Shown here in pieces: positions 52,286-61,912 of a stretch of 64,000 nt of DNA. The stretch comes from Arthrobacter sp. TMP15 (GTDB taxonomy: Bacteria > Actinomycetota > Actinomycetes > Actinomycetales > Micrococcaceae), in assembly GCF_039529835.1 (NCBI RefSeq), contig NZ_CP154262.1, positions 3,348,001 to 3,412,000 on the forward strand, given 5' to 3'. The notes below the pieces were generated by a model that saw only the letters and a program-made list of their open reading frames with translations, ran no database searches and was not told where the DNA came from. Position 1 is the stretch's first letter. Every line of letters begins with the position of its first letter. The translations under genes and the position numbers were made by a program.

Positions 52286-53740
52286 ATGGCAACGAAGACG
52301 GCTACCCGCTTGTCTGCGGTCGACAAATATTTCATGATCACCGAACGCGGCTCGAACTACTCAAGGGAAATCCGCGGTGGTTTTGCGACCTTCTTTGCCA
52401 TGAGCTACATCGTGGTGTTGAACCCGCTGATCCTTGGTGGTGCGGACGCCACTGGTGGTGAGCTGGGGCTGGAGCGCGTAGCCGCCGTCACAGCTTTTGT
52501 TGCAGGTATCCTGACCATCCTGATGGGAGCCTGGGCTAAACATCCCTTCGCGCTGGCAGCCGGACTGGGCGTTAATGCGTTTGTGGCCGTCACAGTTGCC
52601 ACCAACCCGGGCCTGACTTGGCCGGACATGATGGGTCTTGTGGTGCTCTCCGGTATCACCATGTTCATCTTGGTGCTTACAGGATTCCGCACAGCCGTCT
52701 TCAGAGCCGTCCCCGAAGGACTTAAAACCGCCATTGTGGTGGGCATCGGCATGTTTATTGCACTTATCGGTCTCGTTAATGCAGGCTTTGTCCGCCGTAT
52801 TCCCGATGTTGCCGGCACAACAGTTCCCGTGGGACTGGGCTTCGATGGAAAACTCATGGGCTGGCCCACGTTGGTGTTTGTGGTTGGTTTGGTACTGACC
52901 ATTGGCTTGGTAGTACGCAAGGTCAAGGGTGCAATCTTGATCGGCATTGTGGTGTCGACCATCCTTGCAAACATCTTGGAAATGACCCTCCACATCGGTC
53001 CTTCCTTTGACGGCGTCACCAGCAATCCGCAGGGCTGGTCACTTGTTTCCCCGCAGCTTTCGCAATGGTCCCTGCCCGATCTGTCGCTGTTGGGGCAGGT
53101 CAACCTCTTTGGTGCTTTCAGCAAGCTCGGAGCCCTTGCAGCGATTCTGCTCGCGTTTGTGATCCTGCTCAGTATCTTCTTTGACGCCATGGGAACCATG
53201 GTTGGGCTGGCCGCTGAAGCTGGAACACTCGACAAAGACGGCAACATTCCCAATGTGGACCGTGTGCTGCTAGTTGACGCATTTGGTGCGATCGCCGGCG
53301 GTGGCGCCTCTGCTTCCTCAAACCAGATCTACGTGGAATCCGGGGCCGGAATTGGTGAGGGCGCGCGAACCGGTTTGGCCTCTATCGTCACGGGTCTGCT
53401 GCTGCTGGTCGCCATGTTTGCCACTCCCCTGATCAAGCTGGTTCCTTTCGAAGCAGTGGCCCCGGCCCTGGTGGTGGTTGGATTCATGATGGTTTCCCAG
53501 GTGGGCAAAATCGATTGGTCCGATTGGGGCATTGGCATCCCCGCTTTCTTGACGTTTACGTTGATGCCCTTCACGTACTCGATCGCTAACGGTTTAGGCG
53601 CAGGTTTCATCGCTTTTGTGCTGATCCGCTTGTTCCAGGGCCGTGCACGCGAAATTCACCCGCTGATGTGGGCCGTTGCGGCAGCCTTCTTGCTGTTCTT
53701 TGGGATTGGCACGGTTGAAGCGCTGTTTGGCATCGGTTAG
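52286..53740 (+). CDS. AzgA-type NCS2 purine permease
   Basis: 484 residues with 12-14 membrane helices. Family marks: RGSNYSREIRGGFATFFAMSYI, VNPLILG-like helix, KHPFALAAGLGVNAFVA, IDLFDAMGTMVGLA-like FFDAMGTMVGLAAEAG, and GASASSNQIYVESGAGIGEGARTG. The AzgA/PbuG branch imports adenine, guanine and hypoxanthine with protons. ATG 52286 has GGAGGG 6 bases upstream. Two long frames antisense to it are coding shadows. It is followed by hutG on the same strand. Confidence 0.93.
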   Translation: MATKTATRLSAVDKYFMITERGSNYSREIRGGFATFFAMSYIVVLNPLILGGADATGGELGLERVAAVTAFVAGILTILMGAWAKHPFALAAGLGVNAFVAVTVATNPGLTWPDMMGLVVLSGITMFILVLTGFRTAVFRAVPEGLKTAIVVGIGMFIALIGLVNAGFVRRIPDVAGTTVPVGLGFDGKLMGWPTLVFVVGLVLTIGLVVRKVKGAILIGIVVSTILANILEMTLHIGPSFDGVTSNPQGWSLVSPQLSQWSLPDLSLLGQVNLFGAFSKLGALAAILLAFVILLSIFFDAMGTMVGLAAEAGTLDKDGNIPNVDRVLLVDAFGAIAGGGASASSNQIYVESGAGIGEGARTGLASIVTGLLLLVAMFATPLIKLVPFEAVAPALVVVGFMMVSQVGKIDWSDWGIGIPAFLTFTLMPFTYSIANGLGAGFIAFVLIRLFQGRAREIHPLMWAVAAAFLLFFGIGTVEALFGIG

Positions 53741-53851
53741 GAACTGACCAACTCAACCATGACGGGCGCCGCGACCGTGGAGTCTGCCCGGTGAGACAGC
53801 TCATTGCGTGCCGGGCTGGCATTTAACGGCGCCCTGATGTTCTCTGGAAGT

Positions 53852-54829
53852 ATGGACTTTTCCCGGCTCACCATGGACGTTGCCCCTTCTGCGTGGACTG
53901 GAAGGAACGACGGCGACGGTCCCGCCCACCGCCGTTGGTGGCAAGCCGTGAAAATATCTGCGCAATCCTCCCTGGACGCCTCCCCGGACACCTCCCTGGA
54001 CGCCTCGCTACCCGGCCCCGCCGCCCTGATGGGTTTCGCCTCGGATGCCGGCGTTCTGCGCAACCACGGGCGCACGGGAGCCGCCGCAGCCCCCGCCTCG
54101 ATCCGCTCGGCGCTGGGCTCGCTGGCCTTCCACGGCGCCCGCTCCATCACAGACGCCGGCGACATTGTGGTTGCTGGTGACGGACTTGAGGACGGCCAGA
54201 TCCGTGCCGGTGCGGCCCTCACGCAGATGCTCGACGCCGGTTACCTCACGTTCGTTCTTGGCGGGGGCCACGAGACCGCCTATGCCAGCTATCTGGGTGT
54301 GGCCGGCACAGCGGCTGTGCGCAACGGGGCCCGGCTCGGGGTATTGAACCTGGACGCCCACTTTGACTTACGTGCTGACCCAGCACCTAGCTCGGGCACA
54401 CCGTTTCTACAGATGGCCCGCGCCGAAGCTGCCGCGGACCGGGAACTCAATTACGCCGTCGTCGGCATCAGTGAACCCAACAACACGCGCGCCCTTTTTG
54501 ATACGGCTCATGAACTCGATGTGAAGTACCTGCTGGATGAGGACTGCAGCGATGAACGGAGTGCAGGGTTTGTTGATGCGTTTTTGGAAACCGTGGACAT
54601 TGTGTACCTCACGATTGATCTGGATGTGCTCCCAGCCGCCGTGGCGCCCGGGGTTAGCGCCCCTGCAGCCTACGGGGTGCCTTTACCGGTGATCGCCGCC
54701 GTGTGCCGCCAGGTTGCAGCCAGTGGAAAGCTGTTCCATTTCGATGTTGCGGAGTTAAACCCGGAGTTTGACATCGATAACCGTACGGCCAAAGTTGCGG
54801 CCCGGCTGATCGACACCCTCTTGCGCTAA
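53852..54829 (+). CDS. hutG: Formimidoylglutamase-like arginase-family hydrolase
   Basis: 325 residues. Binuclear Mn ligands of the ureohydrolase family are visible: FVLGGGHETAYASY, LNLDAHFDLR and TIDLDVLPAAVAPG; DGDGPAHRRWWQAV near the N-terminus and SSGTPFLQM are typical of HutG rather than agmatinase. It would hydrolyse N-formimino-L-glutamate to glutamate and formamide, the last step of histidine degradation, which fits hutH at 60341. The formamidase at the left edge could use the formamide released. ATG 53852 (GGAAG upstream) is chosen over earlier in-frame starts. Confidence 0.85.
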   Translation: MDFSRLTMDVAPSAWTGRNDGDGPAHRRWWQAVKISAQSSLDASPDTSLDASLPGPAALMGFASDAGVLRNHGRTGAAAAPASIRSALGSLAFHGARSITDAGDIVVAGDGLEDGQIRAGAALTQMLDAGYLTFVLGGGHETAYASYLGVAGTAAVRNGARLGVLNLDAHFDLRADPAPSSGTPFLQMARAEAAADRELNYAVVGISEPNNTRALFDTAHELDVKYLLDEDCSDERSAGFVDAFLETVDIVYLTIDLDVLPAAVAPGVSAPAAYGVPLPVIAAVCRQVAASGKLFHFDVAELNPEFDIDNRTAKVAARLIDTLLR

Positions 54830-54856
54830 GTGGAAGTGGAGGGCAGCCCGTTAGCA

Positions 54857-56905
54857 TCAGTGGGCTTGGGCTGTTACCTCGTCGTCCAGCTCATGACCAC
54901 CTTGGAATTGGGTCTTGTAGAGCTTGTAGTACGCACCCCGACGGCTCAGCAATTCCTCATGGGTGCCGTGTTCAACGATGTCTCCATCTTCCATGACCAA
55001 AATCGCGTGAGCATCGCGGATGGTTGAAAGTCTGTGCGCAATCACAAATGAGGTCCTGTCAGTGCGCAGCGCGGCCATGGCATGTTGAACAAGCAACTCC
55101 GTGCGGGTGTCCACCGAGGACGTTGCCTCATCTAAGATCAACAACGATGGCTGGGCAATGAAGGCCCTCGCAATGGTGATGAGCTGGCGTTCACCGGCCG
55201 AGACCGTGCCCCCATCGGCATCGAGCACCGTGTCATATCCATCAGGAAGTTGCCGCACAAATCTGTCCACCATGGTGGCCTGGGCCGCCGCGATAATCTC
55301 CTCGTCGGTGGCCTCCAACCGACCGTAGCGAATGTTCTCCCGGATGGTGCCCTCAAACAGCCACGCGTCCTGAAGGACCATTCCCACTTGGGCTCTGACT
55401 TGTTCACGGGTCAGCGCCCGGGTATCCACCCCATCGAGCAGGATCCGCCCGCCGGTGACCTCGTAGAAGCGCATAACAAGGTTCACCAACGTTGTTTTGC
55501 CCGCACCGGTGGGCCCCACAATGGCAACTGTCTGCCCTGGTTCCACGGTGAAGGAGACATCGTTGATGAGCGGGGTCTGAGGTGAGTAACTGAAAGACAC
55601 TTTCTCAAAACGTACGTGGCCGTCTGCTTGTTCGGGCAGCAACGCCGAGTCTTCTTCAGCTTCCTGCTCATCGGCGTCGAGAATCTCAAAGGTTCGCTCA
55701 GCCGAGGCCACACCCGACTGGATCATATTGGCAATGCCGGCCATCTCACCAATGGGTTGGGAAAACTCCCGCGAATACTGGATGAACGCTGTTGCATCAC
55801 CCAACGTCATTTGCCCCGTGGCCACCCGCAGGCCGCCAACCACGGCCACCAGAACGTAGGAGAGGTAGGAGACAAACTGCATTGCCGGCATGATCATGCC
55901 TGAAACAAATTGGGCCCCAAAGGAAGCCTTGAACAGGTCCTCGTTGCGCTCATCAAATTCTTCCAGCATCTCCTTATCCCGGCCATACGCTCGAACAAGT
56001 TCAAGCCCAGAGAACGTCTCTTCAATGTGGCCGTTAAGTGAGCCCGTGTGCTTCCACTGCGCGGCAAAAAGTTTCTGCGAACGGGTCCCTATCACCCCAG
56101 CAATGACTGCCGAGAGTGGCAGGGCAATCAACGCGATCAACGCAAGCTGCCAAGACACTATGAACATCATGACGCCAATGCCTATAACCGTCAGTGCGGA
56201 CTGCACCAGTTGCGAGAAAGCCTGCTGCAGGGCGGCCTGGATGTTATCAACGTCGTTGGTCACCCGAGACATCAGGTCCCCGCGCTGGCGGGTGTCAAAG
56301 TAGCCCAGGGGCAGCCGGTTGAGCTTGCGTTCAATGTCCTCGCGGAGGCGGAAGACAACCCGCATCACCAAGGCGTTCAGCAAATAACCCTGCAGCCACA
56401 TGAGTGTTGAGGCCACCATGTACAGGGCTAATACAAAGACTATGAGCCGGCTCAGTTCAACAAAGTCGATGCCCGCACCGGGGGTCAGTGCGGTCTTTGC
56501 GAGCATGTCCGCGAACTGCTCGTTGCCGGCAGCTCGTTGCGCCTCCACCAGCGTCTGCAGCGGCACGCCCTGGGGCAGTTGCGAACCAATGACTCCGTTG
56601 AAGATCACATCCATGGCAGCACCGAGAATCTTAGGTGCAATGACGGTCAACACCACTGAGGCGGCAACGAACATGATCACCACAGAGAACATCATGCGCT
56701 CCGGGCGCAGCAGACCAACTAGCCGTTTCACGGCCGGCCAGAAATGTTCGGCTTTCTTCGCCGGAGTTCCACCAAACATGTCCCCATCAGCCTCTGTTGG
56801 CTTGTATTCGGAGACTAGTTCTTCATCAGCTTCGGCTTCCGCCATTGTGCGGGCATCCTGGGGTTTGGAATCGGCGGGTCCGTTTGCCTTATTTTTGCGC
56901 GCCAT
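54857..56905 (-). CDS. ABC exporter half-transporter with canonical ATP site
   Basis: 682 residues. A ~75-residue acidic N-terminal extension precedes six membrane helices (~75-400) and an ATPase domain: Walker A VGPTGAGKTT, signature VSAGERQLI, Walker B LLILDEATSSVD with catalytic Glu, and switch His in FVIAHRLST. It pairs with the exporter gene just upstream (one-base overlap, TAATG), forming a heterodimeric multidrug or lipid exporter of the LmrCD/TM287-288 type. The substrate is unknown. Confidence 0.93.
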   Translation of the reverse strand: MARKNKANGPADSKPQDARTMAEAEADEELVSEYKPTEADGDMFGGTPAKKAEHFWPAVKRLVGLLRPERMMFSVVIMFVAASVVLTVIAPKILGAAMDVIFNGVIGSQLPQGVPLQTLVEAQRAAGNEQFADMLAKTALTPGAGIDFVELSRLIVFVLALYMVASTLMWLQGYLLNALVMRVVFRLREDIERKLNRLPLGYFDTRQRGDLMSRVTNDVDNIQAALQQAFSQLVQSALTVIGIGVMMFIVSWQLALIALIALPLSAVIAGVIGTRSQKLFAAQWKHTGSLNGHIEETFSGLELVRAYGRDKEMLEEFDERNEDLFKASFGAQFVSGMIMPAMQFVSYLSYVLVAVVGGLRVATGQMTLGDATAFIQYSREFSQPIGEMAGIANMIQSGVASAERTFEILDADEQEAEEDSALLPEQADGHVRFEKVSFSYSPQTPLINDVSFTVEPGQTVAIVGPTGAGKTTLVNLVMRFYEVTGGRILLDGVDTRALTREQVRAQVGMVLQDAWLFEGTIRENIRYGRLEATDEEIIAAAQATMVDRFVRQLPDGYDTVLDADGGTVSAGERQLITIARAFIAQPSLLILDEATSSVDTRTELLVQHAMAALRTDRTSFVIAHRLSTIRDAHAILVMEDGDIVEHGTHEELLSRRGAYYKLYKTQFQGGHELDDEVTAQAH

Positions 56906-58647
56906 TACGCCACCCCCTCAACACTGAGCTGCGACTGCACAATCTCGCGATACGTTGCATTATCCGCAAGGAGCTCATCATGGGTGCCGGAGCCCACAAT
57001 CTCACCGTTCTCAAGCACAATGATGTTATCCGCTTCCCTGATGGTTGCTATCCGCTGGGCAACAATGATCACTGTTGCTCCTTTGGTGGCAGCACTAAGC
57101 GATTCACGCAGCCGCTGATCGGTGGCCACGTCCAGGGCTGAGAAAGAATCATCAAACAGGAAAATTCGTGGTTGTGAAGCCAGCGCCCGGGCAATGCATA
57201 GCCGCTGCCGCTGGCCGCCTGAAACGTTGGTGCCGCCTTGGGAGATGCCAGTATTGAGCTGTTTGGGCTTCTGCTGCACAAAGTCTTTGGCCTGGGCCAC
57301 CCGCAGAGCCTCCCACAGCTCGTCGTCGTCAGCTTCCGGCCGGCCAAATTTCAGGTTGGATGCCACCGTTCCCGAGAACAGGTACGGCTTTTGCGGCACC
57401 AGTCCCACAAGTTTCGCCAGCTGGCTCCGGCTGAGCTCACTAACATCCACACCGCCAATACGCACCGTGCCTTGCTGCGGATCAAAAAGCCGCGGAATCA
57501 GGTTCAACAGGGTGGACTTGCCCGAACCAGTGGAGCCCACAATCGCCGTCGTCGCCCCTTGCACCGCAGTAAAGCTCACGTTATTCAGCACGGGACGCTC
57601 AGCGCCGGGGTAACCAAAGGAAACGCAGGAAAATTCGACGGCGTGATTTTCCGGCAGAGTTCTCTCCTGCGGCACGGCCAGCGAGGGTTTGGCACTGAGC
57701 ACCTCCTCCAGGCGCTCGGCCGAGATAGCTGCCCGGGGAATCATCATTACCATGAAGACGCCCATCATCACGGCCATCAGGATCTGCAGCAGATACTGCA
57801 GGAAAGCGGTCAGTGAACCGATCTGCATCTGTCCGGCATCCACACGGTGGCCGCCAAACCAGAGGACGGCGGCGGTGGCCAGGTGCAGGATCATCATGAT
57901 CAGCGGGAACATGAGCACAAACAAGTTCCCCACGCGCACTGAGACACGGGTCAGCGCCAGGTTCGCGCCTCGGTAGCGTTCAGCCTCAAACTTCTCGCGC
58001 ACAAAGGCACGGATCACCCGGATGCCAACAATTTGTTCACGCAGCACTGCATTGACGGTGTCAATCCGCTCCTGCATCTCACGGAACAACGGCAGCAGCT
58101 TAACCACCAGGAAACCAACCACCACAAACAGTAGAGGCACAGAAACCCACAGTAGCCAAGACAGCCCCACGTCTTCTCGCAAGGCCATGACGATCCCACC
58201 TACGCACATGATGGGCGTTGAAACCATGAAGTTCAGGGCCATCAGCACTAGCATTTGCACCTGCTGGACGTCATTGGTGTTGCGGGTGATCAGGGTTGCC
58301 GTACCGAACCGGGTGACATCCAGGGCTCCCAAGGCGTTGACCCGGTAATACACCTCACGCCGCAGATCGCGACCAATGGCCATGGCTGTGCGGGCACCAA
58401 AATAAATACCGCCAATCGCCGCCGCAACCTGCACGAAGCAGACAATAATCATCCGGACACCCGTTGACCAGATGAAATCGGTGTCACCCTTAGCGATACC
58501 TTGATCGATGATTTGCGCGTTAAGGCTGGGCAGGTACAGAGCTGCAATGGTTGCTATTAATTGCAGGAGGAGCACGGCGGCAATCCAGCGGCGATAGGGC
58601 CGGGCGTGGCGAATCGCCAACCGGAGAAGTGTCACGAGGGATCCCAT
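56905..58647 (-). CDS. ABC exporter half-transporter with degenerate ATP site
   Basis: 580 residues: six membrane helices (~1-310) and an ATPase domain with Walker A VGSTGSGKST, signature VSGGQRQRLCIAR and Walker B IFLFDDSFSALD. The catalytic Glu after Walker B is replaced by Asp, and the switch His region reads IVAQRIATI with Gln in place of His. This asymmetry is characteristic of the noncanonical subunit in heterodimeric exporters. It is the first gene of the pair. Confidence 0.93.
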   Translation of the reverse strand: MGSLVTLLRLAIRHARPYRRWIAAVLLLQLIATIAALYLPSLNAQIIDQGIAKGDTDFIWSTGVRMIIVCFVQVAAAIGGIYFGARTAMAIGRDLRREVYYRVNALGALDVTRFGTATLITRNTNDVQQVQMLVLMALNFMVSTPIMCVGGIVMALREDVGLSWLLWVSVPLLFVVVGFLVVKLLPLFREMQERIDTVNAVLREQIVGIRVIRAFVREKFEAERYRGANLALTRVSVRVGNLFVLMFPLIMMILHLATAAVLWFGGHRVDAGQMQIGSLTAFLQYLLQILMAVMMGVFMVMMIPRAAISAERLEEVLSAKPSLAVPQERTLPENHAVEFSCVSFGYPGAERPVLNNVSFTAVQGATTAIVGSTGSGKSTLLNLIPRLFDPQQGTVRIGGVDVSELSRSQLAKLVGLVPQKPYLFSGTVASNLKFGRPEADDDELWEALRVAQAKDFVQQKPKQLNTGISQGGTNVSGGQRQRLCIARALASQPRIFLFDDSFSALDVATDQRLRESLSAATKGATVIIVAQRIATIREADNIIVLENGEIVGSGTHDELLADNATYREIVQSQLSVEGVA

Positions 58648-58777
58648 TCGAAGTGATGTTTGATCTTTCGCTGTCTTCGAATATTATCCCCGCGCCACCA
58701 ACCTCTGGCAACAGTGATGCCCGTTGCACACAGTTGCTTTTAAAGAATGTCAGCGCCTCAGGACGCCACCGAAGCCC

Positions 58778-59878
58778 TTAGACGGCGTAGTCGTACTGAT
58801 GCATGAAACGGCCACGAGCGCCCAAAACCGCTGCGGCATTGTTGGCCCAGGAGGCATCTCGCAAGAGCGCCCGACCAATGAAGACGGCATCTGCAGAACC
58901 ATTTTCTAGCAGTTGTGCTGCCGCAACCGGGTCAGTTATCCTTCCCACGGCGGCAACAGCCACGCCGCTGCTAGCTTTCAGCTGCGCTGCATTGAACGTT
59001 TGGTAGTCGTCCCGGTGCGGAATCTTCGCCGGAACCAAGCCACCCGAGGACGCATCGATCAAATCTGCGCCGTGCTCACGAGCCCAGCGTGAGAGCACAA
59101 TTGAGTCCTCCAGCGTCCAGGCCTCACTGACATTGCCGTTGCTCTCCTGGTTTTCAGCCACCCAATCAGTGGAGGAGATGCGCAGGAATACGGGCTTCTC
59201 AGTAGGCCACACGTTCCGAACGGCATCGAGGACTTCAAGGACTATGCGGGCCCGATTTTCCAAGCTCCCGCCGTAAGCGTCCGTACGGATGTTGCTCAAC
59301 GGGGACAGGAAAGAGTGCAGCAGATAGCCGTGGGCCGCGTGAATTTCAACCACTTGATAGCCAGCTGTAAGTGCCCTCCGCGCCGCCTCTGCCCACGCCG
59401 CAACGACGTCACCAATCTCCGCCACTGTCATGGCGGCTGGGTCGGCATAGCCGGGGAAGGCAACGCTACTAGGCGCCACCGTGTCCCAACCGCCGTCGGC
59501 TACCGCCACAGGTCCACCGCCAAACCAAGGCCGTTCCATAGACGCTTTGCGCCCCGCATGAGCCAGCTGGATCCCAGGGATGGAACCGGCATCGCTGATG
59601 GCACGTGCCAGTCTGCGGTGGGCGGAAATCTGAGTGTCGTCCCACAGCCCTAGATCGTAGGCAGAGATCCGTCCTTGCGCCGTCACCCCAGTGGCCTCAA
59701 CCATGGCCAAACCAACACCACCTGCGGCGCGGGCAGCATAGTGAGCCAGATGGAAATCGTTTGGAGCACCCGCCTCCTTGCCCTCCGAGAGCGCGGAGTA
59801 TGTGCACATCGGGGACATCCACACACGGTTGGGGATGGTGGTTCCCCGAATGGTCAGGGGCTCGAACAACTCAGTCAT
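58778..59878 (-). CDS. Old-yellow-enzyme family NADH:flavin oxidoreductase (YqjM type)
   Basis: 366 residues. FMN barrel with the YqjM-group residues: MSPMCTYSALSEG (Cys and Tyr near FMN), GIQLAHAGRKAS, VVEIHAAHGYLLHSFLSPLSN (His-x2-His substrate pair), RTDAYGGSLENR and VGRITDP ... VFIGRALLRD. It reduces activated C=C bonds of enones or nitro compounds with NAD(P)H. ATG 59878 has GGAG about 9 bases upstream; the frame is open to 60157 but overlaps the divergent regulator. Probably repressed by the ArsR-type protein opposite. Confidence 0.93.
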   Translation of the reverse strand: MTELFEPLTIRGTTIPNRVWMSPMCTYSALSEGKEAGAPNDFHLAHYAARAAGGVGLAMVEATGVTAQGRISAYDLGLWDDTQISAHRRLARAISDAGSIPGIQLAHAGRKASMERPWFGGGPVAVADGGWDTVAPSSVAFPGYADPAAMTVAEIGDVVAAWAEAARRALTAGYQVVEIHAAHGYLLHSFLSPLSNIRTDAYGGSLENRARIVLEVLDAVRNVWPTEKPVFLRISSTDWVAENQESNGNVSEAWTLEDSIVLSRWAREHGADLIDASSGGLVPAKIPHRDDYQTFNAAQLKASSGVAVAAVGRITDPVAAAQLLENGSADAVFIGRALLRDASWANNAAAVLGARGRFMHQYDYAV

Positions 59879-59916
59879 GCGCAGGATCTCCCATATGTTG
59901 GCATGTCTCATTCTTA

Positions 59917-59951
59917 GTACGAGCCTCATCGTAGTATGATGAAACTCGTAC
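59917..59951. promoter_or_regulatory. Nested inverted-repeat operator between OYE and ArsR genes
   Basis: GTACGAG (59917-59923) pairs with CTCGTAC (59945-59951), and inside it TCATC pairs with GATGA around GTAGTAT. The palindrome lies in the 104-bp divergent spacer, 39 bases from the reductase start and about 31 from the regulator start. Such a site is what an ArsR-type dimer would bind to control both genes. Confidence 0.75.
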
Positions 59952-59982
59952 AAGCAAGCCGGAGGAAAGAGAGCAGCAATCA

Positions 59983-60300
59983 ATGGTGTCCCCACGGAAC
60001 CTTGAGCACCCCACCGCCGAAGAAATGAGTCTGGACTTAGTCCTATCCGCCCTGGCCGACCCCATCCGCCGCACCATCGTGGCGCAGTTGTCCTGTGGTC
60101 ACGAGGACCAGCGATGCATTGCTTTCGCGCTGCCTGTGAGTAAATCAACCACCACACACCACTTTCGGGTACTGCGTGAGGCCGGCGTCATCTCCCAGCA
60201 CTACCGCGGCACATCAATTCTAAACAACCTGCGCACAGCAGATCTGAACCTACGATTCCCTGGCTTACTGGATGCCGTCCTCGGGGCAGCGGCAGATTAA
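59983..60300 (+). CDS. ArsR-family HTH regulator
   Basis: 105 residues. A winged HTH core: LDLVLSALADPIRRTIVAQL, then VSKSTTTHHFRVLREAGVIS (recognition helix) and the wing HYRGTSILNNLR. Two cysteines (LSCGHEDQRCIAF) lie in an atypical position in the second helix region; they could sense an electrophile, consistent with control of an enone reductase, but this is speculation. A GGAGGAAAGAG site lies well upstream. It is divergent from the reductase gene and ends 40 bp before the hutH stop. Confidence 0.88.
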   Translation: MVSPRNLEHPTAEEMSLDLVLSALADPIRRTIVAQLSCGHEDQRCIAFALPVSKSTTTHHFRVLREAGVISQHYRGTSILNNLRTADLNLRFPGLLDAVLGAAAD

Positions 60301-60340
60301 GCTGACGCCAGCCTCACTCCACCTATCAGCCTTTCCCGCT

Positions 60341-61912
60341 TTAGTTCAGCGGCCCAGTGGCTTTCTCTGCGGCAGCCCGGATGGCCCCGGAACCCACCAA
60401 GCGGTCCGCTTCCTCAAGTTCCGGGGATAAGAAGCGGTCACTACCAGGGCCCTGAACCGTTGCACGAAGCACCTCAAGCACTGCCGCGCCAGCTGGGCCG
60501 GGGAGCAATTCGCCGTCGGACATGGAAGTGCGCATGTCAATGGCGCGCGTGGCTGTGACCAGCTCGATGGCGAGCACCCGGCGGAGGTTTTCCACGGAAC
60601 TACGCAACTTGCGAGCGGCATGCCAGCCCATGGATACGTGGTCTTCCTGCATGGCCGAGCTCGGGATGGAGTCCACGGATGCGGGCACGGCCAGACGCTT
60701 GGAATCGGAGACCAGACCTGCCTGCGTGTACTGGGCGATCATCAATCCTGAATCAACTCCGGGGTCACCGGCAAGGAACGCGGGCAAGCCGTGTGAGCGA
60801 GCCGGATCCAACATGCGGTCGGTACGGCGTTCGGCGATGGAGGCCACATCAGCGCAGACAATCGCCAAAAAATCCAACACATACGCCACCGGAGCGCCAT
60901 GGAAGTTGCCGTTGGAGGACACGCGGCCGTCGGGAAGCACCACGGGGTTATCGATGGTGGCGGCAAGCTCGCGCGTGGCAACCATGAGTGCGTGATCCAC
61001 TGTGTCGCGGGCGGCCCCGGCCACCTGCGGGGCGCAGCGCAATGAATAGGCGTCCTGCACGCGGGAGTCCCCTACACGGTGCGAGGCCACGATGGGTGAA
61101 TTCGCCAGTACGGCCAGCATATTTTCGGCGCTAGCGGCCTGGCCGGGGTGCGGGCGCAGTTCCATGTGCAGTTCGGGCACAAACACCTGGTCGGTACCGA
61201 GCAGACCCTCCACACTGAGCGCGGCCGTGATATCCGCCGTCGTCAGCAGCATTTTTAGATCGGCGATGGCCATCAGGAGCATCCCAAGCATGCCGTCGGT
61301 GCCGTTGACAAGCGCTAAGCCCTCCTTCTCGGCCAGTTCGATCGGCGTGATACCGGCTTCGGCGAGCAGTTCGGGGACGGGGCGGATCTCGCCGTCGGGG
61401 CCGGCCGCCTCACCTTCACCCATAAGCACCAAGGCGCAGTGTGAGAGCGGTGCAAGGTCGCCGGAACAGCCCAATGAGCCAAATTCGCGGACCACAGGGG
61501 TAATTCCGGCGTTGAGTACATCCACCATCGTTTGGACCACAACGGGGCGGACCCCTGTGCGGCCACTGGCCAGGGTCTTGGCCCGCAGGAACATCAAGGC
61601 GCGCACCACCTCACGCTCCACGGCAGGGCCCATGCCCGCTGAGTGGGACCGGATGAGCGATTTTTGTAACTGCGTTCGCATGTCCGTCGGGATATGCCGG
61701 TTGGCCAAGGCACCGAAACCGGTGGAGATACCATAAGCAGGTGTCTCGGAGTGTGCCAGTTTTTCAATGTGCGCCCGAACGCGTTCCACGCCAGCCAGCG
61801 CCTCCGCACTGATCACCACCTGTGCGCCGTGGCGGGCAACAGCGATGACATCTTCGGGGGTGACGCCCGTGGATGAGAGTGTGACTTCTGGGGACTGTAC
61901 GGCGGCGCTCAT
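60341..61912 (-). CDS. hutH: Histidine ammonia-lyase
   Basis: 523 residues. Family marks: PAYGISTGFGALANRHI, GSLGCSGDLAPLSHCALVLMG, VNGTDGMLGMLL, LELRPHPGQ-like MELRPHPGQAASA, VQDAYSLRCAPQV and NGNFHGAPVAYVLD. It deaminates L-histidine to urocanate, step one of histidine use. The self-made MIO cofactor normally comes from Ala-Ser-Gly; here the tripeptide is Cys149-Ser150-Gly151 (codon TGT at 61468-61466), with Ser and Gly kept. hutG is at 53852; an IclR regulator lies upstream but a nuclease-like cassette separates the two. Confidence 0.93.
   Translation of the reverse strand: MSAAVQSPEVTLSSTGVTPEDVIAVARHGAQVVISAEALAGVERVRAHIEKLAHSETPAYGISTGFGALANRHIPTDMRTQLQKSLIRSHSAGMGPAVEREVVRALMFLRAKTLASGRTGVRPVVVQTMVDVLNAGITPVVREFGSLGCSGDLAPLSHCALVLMGEGEAAGPDGEIRPVPELLAEAGITPIELAEKEGLALVNGTDGMLGMLLMAIADLKMLLTTADITAALSVEGLLGTDQVFVPELHMELRPHPGQAASAENMLAVLANSPIVASHRVGDSRVQDAYSLRCAPQVAGAARDTVDHALMVATRELAATIDNPVVLPDGRVSSNGNFHGAPVAYVLDFLAIVCADVASIAERRTDRMLDPARSHGLPAFLAGDPGVDSGLMIAQYTQAGLVSDSKRLAVPASVDSIPSSAMQEDHVSMGWHAARKLRSSVENLRRVLAIELVTATRAIDMRTSMSDGELLPGPAGAAVLEVLRATVQGPGSDRFLSPELEEADRLVGSGAIRAAAEKATGPLN

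Noticed and set aside
52361-53253. Two long open frames antisense to the purine permease
   Set aside because: They mirror the permease codons; residue composition (His/Gly/Thr-rich) is typical of coding shadows and there is no start signal.
60522-61736. Plus-strand open frames opposite hutH
   Set aside because: Coding shadows of hutH with low-complexity Ser/Ala/Arg composition.
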